Source: Trichobilharzia szidati
Lineage: Eukaryota; Platyhelminthes; Trematoda; Strigeidida; Schistosomatidae
Length of the DNA stretch: 64,000 bases
Direction of reading: 5' to 3'
NCBI GenBank assembly: GCA_944472155.2
Contig: OX235279.1
Coordinates: 176,803,868 to 176,867,867 of the forward strand
The translations under genes were made by a program, and so were the position numbers. Shown here in pieces: positions 9,209 to 21,022 of the stretch. The notes beneath the pieces are model-generated. The model saw only the letters and a program-made list of their open reading frames with translations, had not been told where the DNA came from and ran no database searches. Position 1 is the first letter of the stretch. Every line of letters starts with the position of its first letter.

Positions 9209-10566
9209 GTGAGCTAAATTTACTTCTTCTTTTTGTGCATGACATAACCCTCTTTTAATTAGAAAGCTGTTTTTCAACCTTCTTATTTTGCATTTTGTTT
9301 CTCAAAGTTCAATTAGTAATAATGCTCAGAGTCAGCTACCTCATAGAAATCTACAGACAACAATTGTGAGGATACTTTTTGAGTATTTTGACCTTAAGCG
9401 GAAGTGAAGCAATACAGTCCTATCAATCTTATGTACCAAAAATGCACAATAAATTCATTCCATGGATACTAGGATACTCTAAGAAGCAGATAGCCATTCC
9501 TGAAACACAGCTTCTTTAGGTGTGCTCGGAGAATGCCGAAAATGGCAAAGCTGTAAACCAATGATGAATTCAGATGGTTTGCACAAACTTAAAAGTGAGG
9601 TAGATGGTTGTATGCCTTCATTCTGCTGGGTAGTTTTCGTAAAAGACTGGCAGATATTGACATACTTTTCAGGAACACTCTAATATATATTTCTTCAAAG
9701 GTAGTTCTTTGAAGAAGAGTGAATGTGCCTTCACTGTCAAGGAATACGACAGTTATTAGACTGTCATGAAAGTTGAAGAATGTGTAGCGTACTACAGAAG
9801 CATTCAGTCTGGTGATGACGCAATCGGCTCCTCGTGAACTGGTTCAACACGCATTTCTCAAAGCATAATAAGAGACTAGTCGATGACGCACTTGATTACT
9901 CACTGATGTCTCCGAAACAGCAACGTACGCTGGGGTAAAGGGATTTCACAGAATTACAAGGCGACAGAACGATTTAAGAATGCTGGCAGAGTTTCATACA
10001 GTCTAGTGAGCAATCCGATTAATTTTATAAGGTTCTGGAATGAAGTTTTCTACCTCTGTAACATTTGAAGTTTCTTCGCATATTTACTTCGATAGGTGGT
10101 TCTATACCAAATAGCTTCAGACTATTTAGATAGGCTGGGAACCGAAAAGGCAGCAGATTAACTTCATTTTCTTAGCACTTTTGACCGGAAAATCTCCTGT
10201 TCCATAGACCATCTCAATGACATCCGGCTTCTAGATGGCGTTAGGCTCATTCGAATACTAGAGGCTTTCAGCTTCGACACATACACTCGTTGTACCTGTT
10301 TCAACCTCACATTGTGAATGTCACATTTCCCTGATTTCCTGTGAATCTTTTGTAATTCCTTATTTATTTTGCGTAGTAACTGACAAACAAACTGAGGACT
10401 TGAACATAGCAGTATAACAACAAAGTGATGAGGATAAAAACACAGAGATCCATTTTATTTCATTGGCATCTTGTTATCTAATTCCTACAATCTAAGTGCT
10501 TTGAAAAAAGAAAATGTCAAGTAATAGATACAGAAACCTCGACTAGTTAACTAGCTTGCTAGTTTT
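9209..10566. other. No gene or repeat recognised
   Basis: AT-rich, no long open frame and no match to the repeat families of the window. It could be intronic to the candidate exon at 8960-9208. Confidence 0.4.
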
Positions 10567-13500
10567 CTAGCCGGTCCTAAGCTCGGGTAAAGAGGGGGGT
10601 TGGGCTTGGGGCTAGCGACCCTACACTACTAAACTTATCGAACAGCAAGAGAAATTTCAACGCACAGAAAATATATCAAAAATACAAAAAATGTGAAAAA
10701 CACACTTATTCTTCGCTGTAATCGGAGAGGCGAAATATCAAAGCAGTCACCCAGCCGATGTTCTCTCTACAAAAGCAAGAATAAGAATGGGGACGTGGAG
10801 TGTCCGTACAATGTACGAGGCTGGCTGGGAAGACTTAAGGTTTTTCAGGGCTTCTATTTCTGGTTTTGTCAGGTTAGGCTTTCCACATTTTTGTCGTTTT
10901 ACTGGGCTGGCTGACTGCCCAGACAGCCAAAGAAATGAGAAGATATGGTATAGAAGTTCTGGCAGTCTGTGAGAGCAGATGGAACGGATGTGGATTATCA
11001 AATTGTCAACTGGAGAGTCAGTAACATCCCAAATAACGACATCAAAACCTTCATGAATGTTAAAAATGCCAGGTGAGCTGGGAGTAGACAGTAAAGGAAG
11101 AGAACACATCATGGCATGAGAGGCTCTCACCCGGCGAAATGAATGGGAGCGGAGAACTCTCCATAGACTTCTAGGCTTTCAATGATTTGGTGGTTGCAGG
11201 CATTGGGTACAAACACAAGGATACACACAAAGCAAGATGGATTTCGACTGACAGACACACCAAAAGCCAGACAGACTTCATCTCAATGCCGCTTAAGGAA
11301 CTGGAGACACAGACTGCCTGCCTGCTGGACACAAAGTCGTGAAGGGGAGCAGATGTGAGCTCAGACCATCACCTATTGCAAGTTACCTTTAAGGTGAAGC
11401 TAAAATTCCCCAAAACAACTGGAAACAGGCCACCGTAATTCAAGTTCAACATTCAGAAACTGTAGGCCAAAGCCACAATGGATACCTGCCTTCATTTCAG
11501 AACAGGTCAAAGCAATGTCGGAGACACTACGTGGTATGAGTGAAGGAACACTGGAACTCTCTGAAGGTGATGGTGAGGGAAACGTGTGAAGTCGTTCTAG
11601 GGAGAAAGAAGAGACACGACAAGGAATTGTTCTCAACGGACACCTACCTGGAAGCTAATAGAAGAGAGGAGAGAAGAATGGTGAAAGAGAAGCTGACTCA
11701 ATGCAAAGATGGGCAGTAGAAGGAGAAGCTAAGTTCACAGCAATGCACACTGCACCGAATAAGGAAATAAGTGAAGAAGGCTGCTAGGAAAGACAAAAGA
11801 CAATTCTACGACACACTGGCTGGCAACTGAAGCAGAAGAGGCAGGCTGCAGGTAAAAGAGACATGAGTACATTAAACCACATAACCAGGCTGCTCGCTAT
11901 CCGAGAAGAGATTAAACCAGATGATGAAACCAATAAAAGATACTCAAGGAAACCAGATTACCGAGGAGGAGAAACAAATAAGACAATGGGCTGATCACTT
12001 TAAAGGACTCTCGAAACGATCATATCCTGTAACTCATCCAGAAATACACCAACAGCACGTGCGGAACTGCCTGCCAGTGGACACCATTCCTCCAAAGAAC
12101 GAAAGCAGAAATCCTAAATGCGATCAAGCTACTGAACGCCGGCCAGGAAGGCGGCAGGTCCAGATGGAATTCCTCCCGAAGCACTGAAAATGGACCCAGA
12201 GGCTGCGGCAGATTTTCTGATGACATTACTGCAAAAGGTTTGGAAAGAAGGAAAGGTACCTACCGATTAGAAGAAAAGCTGGTTACCTTGTCAAACTGCC
12301 AAAGAAGGGCGACTTAGGCCTGTGCAAGAACTGGCGTCGAATCATGCTTTTCCATGCCAAGTAAAATACTAAGTCGCATCATCCTGGAGAGAATGGGAGA
12401 TGCACTGGAAACAGAACTCCGCCACTCACCGAAACAAGCTGGCTGGCTTGAGGAAAGGCAAATCATGTGCTGATCAGATTGCAACTCTACGCATCGCTAC
12501 CATCATCGAACAAAGCAAAGGATGGCAGTCAAACCTCTCTCTACCTCACAGTGTTATACAGTAATATTTACTGATGACGTTTCGAGCACAATTTATTGCT
12601 CATAATCATATCAAGTTAATCACACGACTTCCATTGTTTTTCACTTGATTTGATTGGTAGTATTATTTTCCATATCTCGGGTATGAGTGATGATTCATTC
12701 CTATTGCATGTGTTGGGTGTAGATTCGATGAACAAAGATTCAGTAATCAACCTCTCTCTCCACCTACCTAGATTACTTTTTAGAATTTTAACCCTCTCCC
12801 ACCCTATTGTGTGGTTGTGTGTTAATGCATGCATTGCAATTGCCGAGCTTTTTTCCAAATTACTTATCTTCTCTGGGTCAACCATTCTTTTCTTAGCTAG
12901 ATGGAACTATATAAATGAATTTAGGAAATCGTGTGATTAACTTGATATGATTATGAGCAATAAATTGTGCTCGAAACGTCATCAGTAAATATTACTGTAT
13001 AACACTGTGAGACTCTATAAAAATAAAATTTACCCATAATGGAATTACACTCTACCACAGTGCCCAAGTTTTATTCTTATATCAATGACTCTCTCTACCT
13101 CAACTTCATTGACTTCGAAAAGTCCTTTGACAGCGATGACTGTGGAGTAATTTGGAAACTAATTCAACATTATGTAGTGGACCAAGTGTTTATCAACCTC
13201 ATTCAACCACAGCTATATGAAAGTGATCCACAACAGGAAACTCAGTGAGGCGTTCGAAGTGCATACAGGAGTAAGACAAGGCTGCGTGCCTATTAACACC
13301 AACGATGATATTCCTAAATGTGGTGGACTGCATTATGTGTCAGACTGGGCGCGTTGAGAGTGAGAAGACATGAATACGCTGCACTGACCGATAAGAAGAC
13401 TCGAGAAGATCTGGATTTCTTGTGTGTGGATGATTTATGTCTAATGTCACACAAACCCGAAGACTTACAGGCGAAAACTAGCTGAAGAAGCAGACAACGA

Positions 13501-14290
13501 AGACAGGACTCCAAATGAACATAGAGGAGGTGGAGACGGAGTTGATGAAGATAACCAACGAACCACCACCACAACAACAACCAGCACCAATCACCATCAA
13601 CGGGAGAGACTGAACAGAGGTTACTTCCTGCACTCACTTATCTAGGAAGCTTTGTTTCAACTGGAGGCGGAATGGATGAAAATGTCAAAATCAGCCACAA
13701 TCGGTTAGGGAAGATACACACGCCTTCATCCACCCGAAAGCGGATTGAAAATCGTCTACACTCAGCATCACAAGGAACAAGATTCAGATTTTCAACACCG
13801 ATGTCAAGTTGGTCAATTCTTCTATACAAGTCAGAAACCTGCACTGCATGTCACGAAAAGGATTTCCAATAGCTTGGTTCAGACTTGCATCAACAGCTGC
13901 CAACTTCAAATCGCTCGTTGGCCAGCCAGAAAGAATTAGCAATAAGAGACTCAGCAGTGGAAAAAACCAACAGGCAAGAGCCGACTGCTCAACAAATATG
14001 TAGGAGAAAATGGAGATGGATCGGGCATGCATTGAGTTGGCCATCGAATGACATGGCACAGCATGCAGTCCATCTCTCGAGTAGAATCCAAAGGGAAAGC
14101 AACGAGTGGGTCGTTTGTGAGAGGATGACATGGAGGAGGCCACGTGAGTAAGTCATGAGAGAGATTGGAAAATCGTGGACCCAGATGAAGAGGATGATAG
14201 AAAATATAAGAAAGTGGAGATGTGTTGTTGGAGCCCTATGTTCCACTCGGAATCCATGGGAACAACGATAGTAATAATAATAATAATAAT
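10567..14290 (+). mobile_element. RTE-clade LINE (copy B), degenerate, interrupted by a PLE
   Basis: Starts with GTAAAGAGGGGGGTTGGGC (5' region), then the endonuclease start MGTWSVRTMYEAG at 10788, ESRWN-like and QTDFIS segments near 10970-11280, the RT region (LAGKAAGPDG-like near 12150, NFIDFEKSFDSDD at 13110, DFLCVDDLC at 13415, where ADD has become VDD), and the C-terminal RRKWRWIGHALSWPS at 14000. It ends in an AGCCCTATGTTCCACTCGG tail plus (ATA)n at 14262-14290. Many frameshifts and stops. A PLE at 12549-13088 sits in the RT region. RTE elements encode an APE endonuclease and RT; this copy is dead. Confidence 0.85.
12549..13088 (-). mobile_element. PLE family 2 insertion with 14-bp TSD
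   Basis: Flanked by CTCTCTCTACCTCA at 12535-12548 and 13089-13102, so insertion boundaries are explicit. Inverted terminal sequences lie at both ends (GATGACGTTTCGAGCACAAT on the left; GTGCTCGAAACGTCATCAG on the right). Between them the minus strand encodes the PLE C-terminus: DPEKISNLEKSSAIAMHAL, then RERLITESLFIEST (12616-12885). It has lost RT and the core of GIY-YIG. The right end carries CCACAGTGCCCAAGTTTTAT, shared with the mini-elements at 36.8, 43.0 and 55.1 kb. Confidence 0.9.
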
Positions 14291-14916
14291 GAAGTGGTAG
14301 ATACAACTCATTTCCTTAGATTAACCTAATCTAAAATGACGAATATCATTTGGAGAGATAAATTTGGCGCATATTCCAGGACAACTATACTTCAGAAGTA
14401 TACACCAGAATTTGTCTTGCAGGTACACTTATTATTGGTAACTACTTGCACTAAGGTCTGATCAAATCTCAAGGGAAAACAACTCAGATGGCATGGCAGT
14501 AAAAGCTGTCGGAAGTCAAAATTAAATGCAAAAAGATGTTGAGCGGCAAACAACTGCAAAGAATTGTCTTTACACTCTAATCTGTAGAGGTTGTCTGTTT
14601 CTGGTGGTAGACCTAAAAAAACTTTTGGAGCAATTTTGAGGTTTTTTTCAGCAACTGCATGCAAAAAAATCGAACTCATTCACACTTAAACAGCGATCTA
14701 CCTCCGTGGATTCAGCACTGATACAAAAACTCGCAGGTAGAAAACCATTTCTGTGATCTTATCGAGTAGTGTATCCTTAGTTTTGCTGTTTGGAGTGACA
14801 TCAATAACATAAAAACTACATGGATTAAGCCTACTCCTGAAAGTGACAGATGTGTTACTATTATTACTATTGAAACACGAAATTAGCATAGTATAAGATC
14901 CTAGAGATGTGCCCCC
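14291..14916. other. No gene recognised
   Basis: Lies between two RTE 3' ends. Minus-strand open frames at 14392-14679 and 14698-14889 lack recognisable motifs; host origin cannot be excluded. Confidence 0.4.
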
Positions 14917-16366
14917 ACATTATTATTATTATTTCCTTTAATTCCTAGAGGAACATAGGGCTTCAGCTGCGCGTATCCATTGCGTTCGCCTGGCTCCAAG
15001 TCTGCCAACATGCTCTCATCTCCTCTTCACATGACCTCCTCCAAGTCACCCTCGCAATGACGACCAACTCGCCGCTTCCCTTTCGGGTTCCACTCGAGCG
15101 ATGGCTTGTCTAGTGATGTCACTTGATGGTTTCATTCTCAGAGTATGGCCAATCCCATCCATCTCCATTTCTTCCTGCTCGTTTGGTAAACAATCGGTTC
15201 CTGGTTGGTCCGCTCATTGCCACAGATCCCTGTTGCTGATCTTTTCTGGCCGGCTATCTGATCTTGAGTATTGAGGGAAGACGACTGTTAATGAAGGTGT
15301 GTAGTTTGTTTGAGGTGCTCTTTATGACGCACAGTGCAAGTCTCTGATCCGTATGTTGAGTAGCACTGACTTCACATTGGAGTTGAAAATCCGGATCTCA
15401 TTTTTCATGCTGAGTGTTGTTGACCTCCACACAGACTTGAGAGTAGTGAAAGCTTGTCCTGCTTTTCCGATGCCTGCTTTGATATCCTCGTCAGTTCCGT
15501 CCGCCTGTAGTTGAAATGATGCTTCCAAGGTCGGTAGGTAAGGTTGGTTGCTTCTTTCAGGTTCCTTCCATTTATGCTGATTGTTGTCTGTTGTTGTTGT
15601 TGCTGTTGGTAGTGTTGCCCAGGATTCTTCATCACCCTTGTTCACCTGAAGTCCTATCTTTGATGCTTCTTCTGCCAACTTGTTGCTTTTCGCTTGCATA
15701 TCTTCCAGTTAATGGAAAATCAGACATATATCATCGGCGAAGTCCAGATCCTCCAAGTTCTTTTTTGTATGAGTCCATTTTATGCCTGTTTCCTCATTGC
15801 CCGTTGTTTGTCGCATTATCCAGTCTACTGCAATCAGGAAAATTACTGGCGATAGTAGGCAACCAGCTTGTCTTACTCCTGTCCTCACTTCGAAGGATTC
15901 CGTAAGTTTTCCGTTATGGATTACTTAGCATGCACGTTGTCGTACAACTGTTGGATGAGATGTATAATTGTCGGTGGCACCCCCTAGTAGCGAAGTAGTT
16001 GCCAAATCACCTCTCGATCGATGCTGTGCTATCAAAGGCCTTTTCAAAGTCGATGAAGTTGAGAGAGATGACTGCCATTCCAAACTTTGATTAATGATGA
16101 TCCGTAGTGTTGTGATGCGATCGATGCGTGACTTTTTCCTCCTGAATCCAGTCTGTTCCGGTCGAAGTTTTTCACCCAGGGCTTGTTCGACTCTCTCCAG
16201 GATGATGCGGCTTAGTATTTTGCTTGGTATGGACAGGAGCATAATTCCGCGCCAGTTCTTGCATTGACTTAAGTGTCCTTTCTTTGGCAGTTTGAATAAG
16301 TATCCTTTCTTCCAATCCGCAGGTACCTTGCCCTCTTTCCACACCTTCTCCAGTAGTGGTGTTATC
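14917..16366 (-). pseudogene. RTE-clade LINE (copy C), 5'-truncated RT
   Basis: On the minus strand, 16366 to 14917: LLEKVWKEGKVPADWKKGYL, LPKKGHLSQCKNWRGIMLLS, KILSRIILERVEQALGEKL, RPEQTGFRRKKSRIDRITTL (RT blocks), a segment with the YADD-region stop, then DEDIKAGIGKAGQAFTTLKS and LNIRIRDLHCAS. It ends in GAAGCCCTATGTTCC and an (AAT)n tail at the low-coordinate end. The endonuclease is absent. Frameshifts separate the RT blocks (about 15322-15699 and 15925-16420). Confidence 0.85.
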
Positions 16367-17235
16367 AAGTGCCCACAAAAGATGATGAAATAACAATATA
16401 AAGACAATAAGGACAGAATAAACAAGGGACAACGTCCAGAGAGCAGGTAGGCCATCTTGAAAAGCACATTCAAAGAAAGGTTCATTATTTTATGTTGCTT
16501 TCAGAAAAGGAAGGAACAAGGGAAGTGCGGAAAGTTCGCCAGTGATTACGATCCCTGGCCGTATCTTATAACATCTCGCCCAACTGGTTCGAACTATACC
16601 TCGGATCCTATCCAGGGAGTTGTGATGCACCGATGGATGGGAACCTAACCTAAATATCTTTCATCGCACGATGCGATGTCACAGACTGACCGACCTCCTC
16701 TCAGCTTTTTGTACCTGTTCCCAGAGCTAGCAAACAGCAAACAGTATGGGGGACGCCGGAATGGCATTCACAGCACGTGTTGAATCTATCGAAGTCTGGG
16801 TTCCAAGATGACAACATTTAATGAAGGACGACCTCTACCGCACTCTGGCGGACCTCAAAATTACTTACATAATGGTGCTATCGGGTGCAAAGATTCCTAT
16901 GGAGGCAACGATGATAAGATAGCAAGAGTCACCTCACATCCTAAGTTCGGATAGGCGAGATTTCACATGTGTAGGGCGAGACTGCGCACACAAAAGCATT
17001 GTAAACCCGATCTTTGGCAGCAAGACTGACATCACGACGGTGCCAAAGTTCGCTTATGCAGGCTTGCCTATTACTATACGATTAGACATCTTATGCGTAA
17101 CACCTCTTCCAGCACTCATACAACTACTACCTAGATATATGATAGTACCGACAACATCGAGTGGTCCACTCGAAATAGGGAGTGCAAGTACAGGCTCCTG
17201 CCAACCTTGCATTAATGATTTGCACTTAGACTAAG

Positions 17236-17817
17236 CAAAGTACTCACCATACTTTCAGGCACTGATTACTAACCAATTAAGTGTGATTCGGGCAATCTGT
17301 GTAGTAAGACAATATCGTCTAAATTCACCAAGGTTGAGATGTCTATCTCGAGAAAGCAGATCTACAACTTCACACACTTCTTTCAGAGCTGTCTCAAGTA
17401 CGTCATCAACGGTAAATTTGGAGAGAGAAAGTGAGCTGTGGCAACCCTGTCTAACGCCACTGGTTCTCGACAACAGCAGTGATAGCCAGTTGTATGCTCT
17501 CACTCTGTCTGAGGGGTTTCTATATAGGGCTTTCAGGACTATAACAGACTTATCAGAAATACCACTCTCTAACAGATAGCTCCTGAGTGCAGTTCTGCAC
17601 AACCAATTGAAGGCAGCTCTACTGTCAAGAAACATAACGATCGTTGGGTCCCAATACTATTGTTGCTCCGGCAATCGACGAGGGGTGAAATTATGACCAA
17701 AGTATCTGCAACCTAAGCGACACCCAGCCTGCTCTACATGAATTAATTCCTCATGTCTTACGCAACCTATTAAGGAAGACAACAGCAAACTAATAACTAA
17801 TTAATAAAGTGCTTAAT
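17236..17817 (-). pseudogene. F3 LINE reverse transcriptase fragment
   Basis: The minus frame 17255-17635 reads VMFLDSRAAFNWLCRTALRS, ISDKSVIVLKALYRN, VRAYNWLS and TSGVRQGC. These are RT blocks: FLDxxAAF is catalytic block A and SGVRQGC block B. Upstream, HVEQAGCRLG resembles the usual EQAGFRxG block. The expected YADD block is replaced by an aberrant NLGEFRRY-like reading, so catalysis is lost. Residues before and after are frameshifted. Confidence 0.65.
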
Positions 17818-19515
17818 ATTATGCTTTTTTCTCCAAAAATGTCGTACCTGTTGCATGGAAAGACATTAAAATAGTCCCTGTCCCTAAACCTGGCATTAGC
17901 AAGAACGTAAAGTTCAGACCCATTGCCATTAATTCCCCGTTTCTAAAGCTTATGGAAAAACTAATACTTCTTAAACTTGAACCCTCCCTTAAAAGCTTTG
18001 AAGACCCCAAACAATTTGCCTCTAGACAGGGTAGGAGCACCTTAGACACTACAGCTGTCTTACACAACAGTATGGTCTCATAATTAGATAAAGGTGCCAA
18101 ATACGTCCGCTGCACGTTTCTCGACTTCACTTCTACTTTTGACTCTGTACTTAGATGTCTCCTGCTAAATAAGCTCTCTTTGACAAAAGCTGAGTCCTAG
18201 GTCACTAACTGCTTGCATTCCTACTTCTCTAACAGAATGCAGTACACCGTATACAAAGGTAAATCCACCTCTGCTGTGTTCACTGAAGCTGGTGTTCCCC
18301 AAGGTGCTGTACTCTCCCCACTTTTCTTTTCTTTCTTTCTACATGACTTACCATCTTCAAATGACATTAATTTTGTCAAATATGCTGACGACCTGACTGT
18401 ATCTTTGCCTGTCAAATGTCAAAGCGACTGCTCTAAACTTAATGGCTTTCTATCAGAAATCAGCCAGTGGTCCAAGGAAAACGGTCTTATCTTAAACCCC
18501 TCCAAATGCCAAACAGCCAGTTTCACCTTTAGGCATAAATACGACCTAAACAAACTGGTTAGCTCTCACGAGGTATGCAACATAGATGGCACTGAAATAG
18601 AAACCAATTCGGAAATTAAATACCTAGGTGTCATTGTATCTGCTGATCTATCCTGGTCTTCTCATATCTTGGCGATTTCTAAGAAAATATTCCGTCTTAC
18701 CTCCTACATCAAGAAGTTAAGACACTCTGGTATAACCCAAGCCTTACTCCTACAATTCGTTAACTGTCGCATTCTGCCTATTATTCTCTATTGTTCCCCC
18801 TTAGTTTTTCTAGGGCTAGTGAAGAAAGACTATACCTTATTACGCAGGATGTTAAAGGTTGTCAGCAGGGTAAGCAACGTGCCACTTAACCAGCTTGTTA
18901 ATATTCTGGTCGACAGACACATGGATTCATGTGAAATGTGGGCTAAATCCATTTTATCTAACTCACACCATTCTCTTCATTCACAACTCTCGCCTTGCAT
19001 CTCATAAGGTAGAATTAGAAGCCTATATAGAAAAGTATATGCTCGCACTAGCAAGTACAAAAACTCAACCATACCCTACTTAGCTCGTGTTCTGTGTGAT
19101 AAAGAAAGCATTAGGCGCGATACCTATAACTTATCAAAATAGTCAGTAGAACCACTGGATCTCGTCTTTCCAACTCAAATCATTTATAGGTACAACATTT
19201 TCTTTCTTTCTTTTCCTTTTCCCTCTCTCTCTCTCTCCCTTTTTTTCCGTTATGTGCCACTTTGTTTCTTTCTCTCGCTTACGCCAGTAAATATGACAGC
19301 ACCTACTTTTCTAACACCTTCAAACACTGTTCAACTTTGACTTTGCTACCGACATGCCATGTCATAGTGAACTGAGATTTCCTTAATCTATGTAGAATTT
19401 CTATTTATTGATAATGTACTAACTGGATGTAATACTGTAATAAAAATGCTGAGAATTCCATTCTGTGTCACAAGTACTGTTTTGGAATAAAGCAAATTAT
19501 TATTATTATTATTAC
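17818..19515 (+). mobile_element. CR1-clade LINE (SR1-like), 5'-truncated
   Basis: Begins inside RT (VAWKDIKIVPVPKPG, then FRPIAINSPFLKLMEKLI), runs through ARMS to the C-terminus, has a pyrimidine-rich 3' UTR and ends in GGAATAAAGC and (ATT)n at 19497-19514. Related copies are at 26.97-28.54 kb (minus) and 62.79-63.63 kb (plus). It interrupts the minus-strand F3 element. I found no clear TSD. Confidence 0.8.
18213..19007 (+). pseudogene. CR1 reverse transcriptase C-terminal part
   Basis: 264-codon open frame. RT block B (TEAGVPQGAVLSP) is followed by catalytic block C, FVKYADDLT, with both Asp intact. Then LNPSKCQT (block D region), IKYLGVIVSADLSWSSH (block E) and the post-RT helical segment LRRMLKVVSRVSNVPLNQL. 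Upstream RT blocks at 17830-18210 are in other frames with stops (one at 18080, one at 18198), so the protein cannot be made as a whole. The catalytic core itself looks well kept. Confidence 0.8.
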
Positions 19516-19529
19516 TGGGATCCATATAT

Positions 19530-20085
19530 GTGCTCCAGAAGGAGCTGCAATCGTGTATGCACCTATATCATTGGTAACTGATAGATTTGACTTCAGTCGT
19601 AAGTGGCAGAAAGGGGGACGCTAGGTAGAGCTACGGTGATGGCAATGTCGGAAGTTAGTGCTGGGGAGAAATAGGTTGTGGTGTGCAAAAAGTCTCAGAA
19701 GACGGTCTCCATTCTCTCATCTGTAACCATATGGATCCCATCCAATAGTTAGTCGACTGTCCTCTGATTCTTTACGCCCAACCAGTGCACCCAAGTCCTT
19801 TAGCTAGCAGCACTAAGATATCTGTTTGACGCACCTACTTCAGAAACTCACTTAACTGATAGTATAACTCATCCTTCATCGTATCTGGGCTACAATTCAT
19901 CAGTGCCTAGACAGATTTGAGAAACAGACGCCACTTCTCTGGCCAGTTGCATCTTACTCTGGTAAAGCCTTTTAGCCTCGGGAAATAAACCACTGTTATT
20001 TGGTACCCAGTCGAGCAATACATAGTAAAATAATGCTGCAGGCTCTTTTATCAGATAAAATTATTCTTGAATGGAATATCACCAC
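19530..20085 (-). pseudogene. F3 LINE endonuclease fragment
   Basis: The minus strand reads CSPDTMKDELYYQLSEFLK, then VRQTDILVLLA and GWA.RIRGQ, the layout of an APE-type endonuclease around YxxL...DxxVLxGDxN. The GDxN catalytic motif is not preserved and stops are present. Confidence 0.45.
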
Positions 20086-20233
20086 CACAGTGTCCAAATT
20101 CTATTTTTCTATTAATGGAGAAAATTTAATCCGATAACAATAAAATACAAATTGTTAACATACGGTGGTAACGATTTCATAAGGACTAGTATAACTAATT
20201 GAGTAGCTTGGCAGCGTTTCACATGGAAGTTAC

Positions 20234-21022
20234 TTGAAGATCCGTTTGGATTTCTCATTATTGATTGCCATCACCATGATGTACCTGGTCGTGCTTGTAT
20301 ATCTGAATGATACGAGCTACACTCGATGGAACAGCGTGGCTAGTAAGAGTGACACGGACTGCCCGTCTGAAGATGACGCAGTAAGTGCCATCATGAATGT
20401 TACCACACCGGCGGTTACTATCCCAGTTACTCCGGAAGTAAAACCTACTAGGCGTTCGAAGCGTCATAGTAAGCGAAAAGGTAACAAAACAGAAGCTGCA
20501 AACAGCATCTTAGCACCAGAGAACACTGTAAGCGAAGTTCACCATGAAGGTGGTGCAGACACTGATCTTCATTGTACCATCAAAAACTGCAGCAGCCCTG
20601 AGAAGCAACTGCAGGCAGATGATAAGTGGGTAACAAAAATAAGCAATCGGAAGAAATATAGTAATATTGATGGTAGGCAAACGTCTGTCACCTGTAGCCA
20701 GGCTGCATCAATAGTGGTGAGAAATGACGTAGCCACTGCTAAATACGACAAGCTCTCCTTAGACTCTAACATAATTTTTGGAAATTTAGAAGAGTCCAAA
20801 GAATCTGATCCCGTGAAAAGGCACGATCACGACCTTATATTAGTGAGTAGTATTATAAGGAAGATGCTCCCAGCGAATTTCCCTGGAGTATCGATTAAAA
20901 AGCTGATTAGAATAGGCAAAAGAGATGATGTATGTTCTAATCAGCGTAGGTTGCTTAAGGTAGTCTTAGGTTCTCCTGATGAACGGAATCATCATCTATG
21001 CTTCCAAGACCTGTGTGGATAA
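20234..21022 (+). CDS. CR1-type LINE ORF1 protein
   Basis: 262 codons. Residues about 8-26 form a hydrophobic run (LLIAITMMYLVVLVYL), unusual for an RNA-binding ORF1p. A basic segment RRSKRHSKRKGNK follows (about 74-86). The C-terminal part has an RRM-like signature of LINE ORF1 proteins: SNIIFGNLEES, then IRKMLPANFPGVSIKKLIRIG and RRLLKVVLGS. ORF1p binds LINE RNA in family members. ORF2 starts 44 nt before this stop in the +1 frame. The first ATG is used as start, but codon choice is unproven. The frame is intact to its stop. Confidence 0.7.
   Translation: MKIRLDFSLLIAITMMYLVVLVYLNDTSYTRWNSVASKSDTDCPSEDDAVSAIMNVTTPAVTIPVTPEVKPTRRSKRHSKRKGNKTEAANSILAPENTVSEVHHEGGADTDLHCTIKNCSSPEKQLQADDKWVTKISNRKKYSNIDGRQTSVTCSQAASIVVRNDVATAKYDKLSLDSNIIFGNLEESKESDPVKRHDHDLILVSSIIRKMLPANFPGVSIKKLIRIGKRDDVCSNQRRLLKVVLGSPDERNHHLCFQDLCG

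Larger units (their letters stand above)
16375..20085 (-). mobile_element. Third non-LTR LINE family (F3), split by a CR1 insertion
   Basis: Two minus-strand blocks belong together: endonuclease-like at 19530-20085 and RT plus C-terminus at 16375-17817, in the right order for one element. A plus-strand CR1 LINE (17818-19515) lies between. C-terminal traces: RRDVSLAAKDRVYNAFVR near 16990-17050 and NRYKKLRGGRS near 16690. No protein-level continuity remains. Clade assignment is uncertain; it is distinct from both RTE and CR1 copies here. Confidence 0.6.

Noticed and set aside
11400..11636. Open frames antisense to RTE and CR1 LINEs (also 52053-52370, 52901-53296, 27949-28143, 21086-21355)
   Set aside because: They are shadows of LINE coding strands.
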